Assembly: GCA_037355855.1 (NCBI GenBank)
Contig: CM074766.1
Span: 1,798,001 to 1,862,000, forward strand
From: Pseudo-nitzschia pungens
Taxonomy: Eukaryota; Bacillariophyta; Bacillariophyceae; Bacillariales; Bacillariaceae
DNA: 64,000 bases
Reading direction: 5' to 3'
In this document: piece after piece, positions 63,914 to 64,000 of the stretch
Numbering within the stretch: position 1 is the first letter of the stretch
Layout: each line of letters starts with the position of its first letter
Program-made: the position numbers and the translations under genes
The notes under the pieces: model-generated
Told to the model about the DNA's origin: nothing
The model's database searches: none
Seen by the model: only the letters and a program-made list of their open reading frames with translations

Positions 63914-64000
63914 TTCTACTTCGTAATATTATCAGTGCAAAAACCAAAACCGCCGGACGGACGTGAAAAAAATTAGAGAACGCAGAACCATTCATCACTC

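Larger units (their letters stand above)
60427..64000. other. Long gene-free region with mobile-element remnants
   Basis: About 3.6 kb, AT-rich, with frequent stops in all frames. It contains a (TAC)n microsatellite, the 553 bp TIR element (63177-63729), a foldback-repeat copy (63823-63913) and motif stretches at about 62925-62990 and 63810-63825. Short open frames at 60650-60907 and 62642-62917 show no recognisable protein. Confidence 0.5.

Noticed and set aside
1..64000. tRNA, rRNA and spliceosomal RNA genes
   Set aside because: I looked for T-loop (GGTTCGAATCC-like) and other RNA signatures in the spacers and found no convincing cloverleaf. A covariance-model scan would be decisive.
1..64000. 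A defence, secondary-metabolite or viral gene cluster
   Set aside because: Neighbouring genes have unrelated housekeeping roles and no shared orientation; no integrase, capsid, polyketide or toxin domains were seen.

Overview
This 64 kb window is nuclear DNA from a photosynthetic stramenopile, most likely a raphid pennate diatom. The reasons are: short spliceosomal introns (about 75-150 bp, mostly GTRAGT...YAG); a violaxanthin de-epoxidase-related protein with a signal peptide followed by phenylalanine, as in diatom plastid presequences; several other predicted secreted or plastid-directed proteins; and long intergenic stretches filled with short palindromic sequence. The species cannot be fixed from the sequence alone. 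No prokaryotic operons, CRISPR arrays, tRNA or rRNA genes were recognised.

Layout. 0-7.6 kb, relatively GC-rich: a truncated DEAD-box RNA helicase (SPB4/DDX55-like, -), a SLC35B-type transporter (+), an AIM24-family protein (-) and a tail-to-tail pair of secreted paralogues (5.2-6.4 kb +, 6.5-7.6 kb -). The first paralogue carries an apparent one-base frameshift in a hexanucleotide repeat. 9.7-17.5 kb: a C2-like family protein, AP-3 mu, a six-exon RNase H2 catalytic subunit and a small mitochondrial protein. 17.7-24.8 kb: a VDE-related plastid protein, a four-exon inward-rectifier K+ channel and a HAD phosphatase. 26-30 kb: two more members of the C2-like family, convergent. 32-42.5 kb: a proline-rich coiled-coil protein, a superfamily 1 helicase with a signal sequence, an EXO84-like exocyst subunit with unusual domain order and a single-pass membrane protein. 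43-49 kb: a decayed GH27 alpha-galactosidase pseudogene, anamorsin (DRE2) and a two-exon diatom-type unknown. 50-60.5 kb: a type II AAA ATPase with a degenerate first domain, MMS19 only 15 bp away tail to tail, and a KA1-like unknown. 60.5-64 kb: no gene seen, but a 553 bp terminal-inverted-repeat element and a copy of a roughly 95 bp palindromic repeat.

Functional themes. Most genes are housekeeping: RNA processing, vesicle traffic (AP-3, exocyst), Fe-S protein assembly (DRE2, MMS19), genome maintenance (RNase H2, helicases) and transport. Genes are often arranged as convergent pairs with very short gaps, while divergent promoters and orphan intergenic regions are long and repeat-rich. The less explained material is a four-copy foldback repeat family, the TIR element, an interspersed GTAAGGTTAC/GGTACCGGTACC motif confined to non-coding DNA, the broken secreted paralogue and three diverged copies of one C2-like family.
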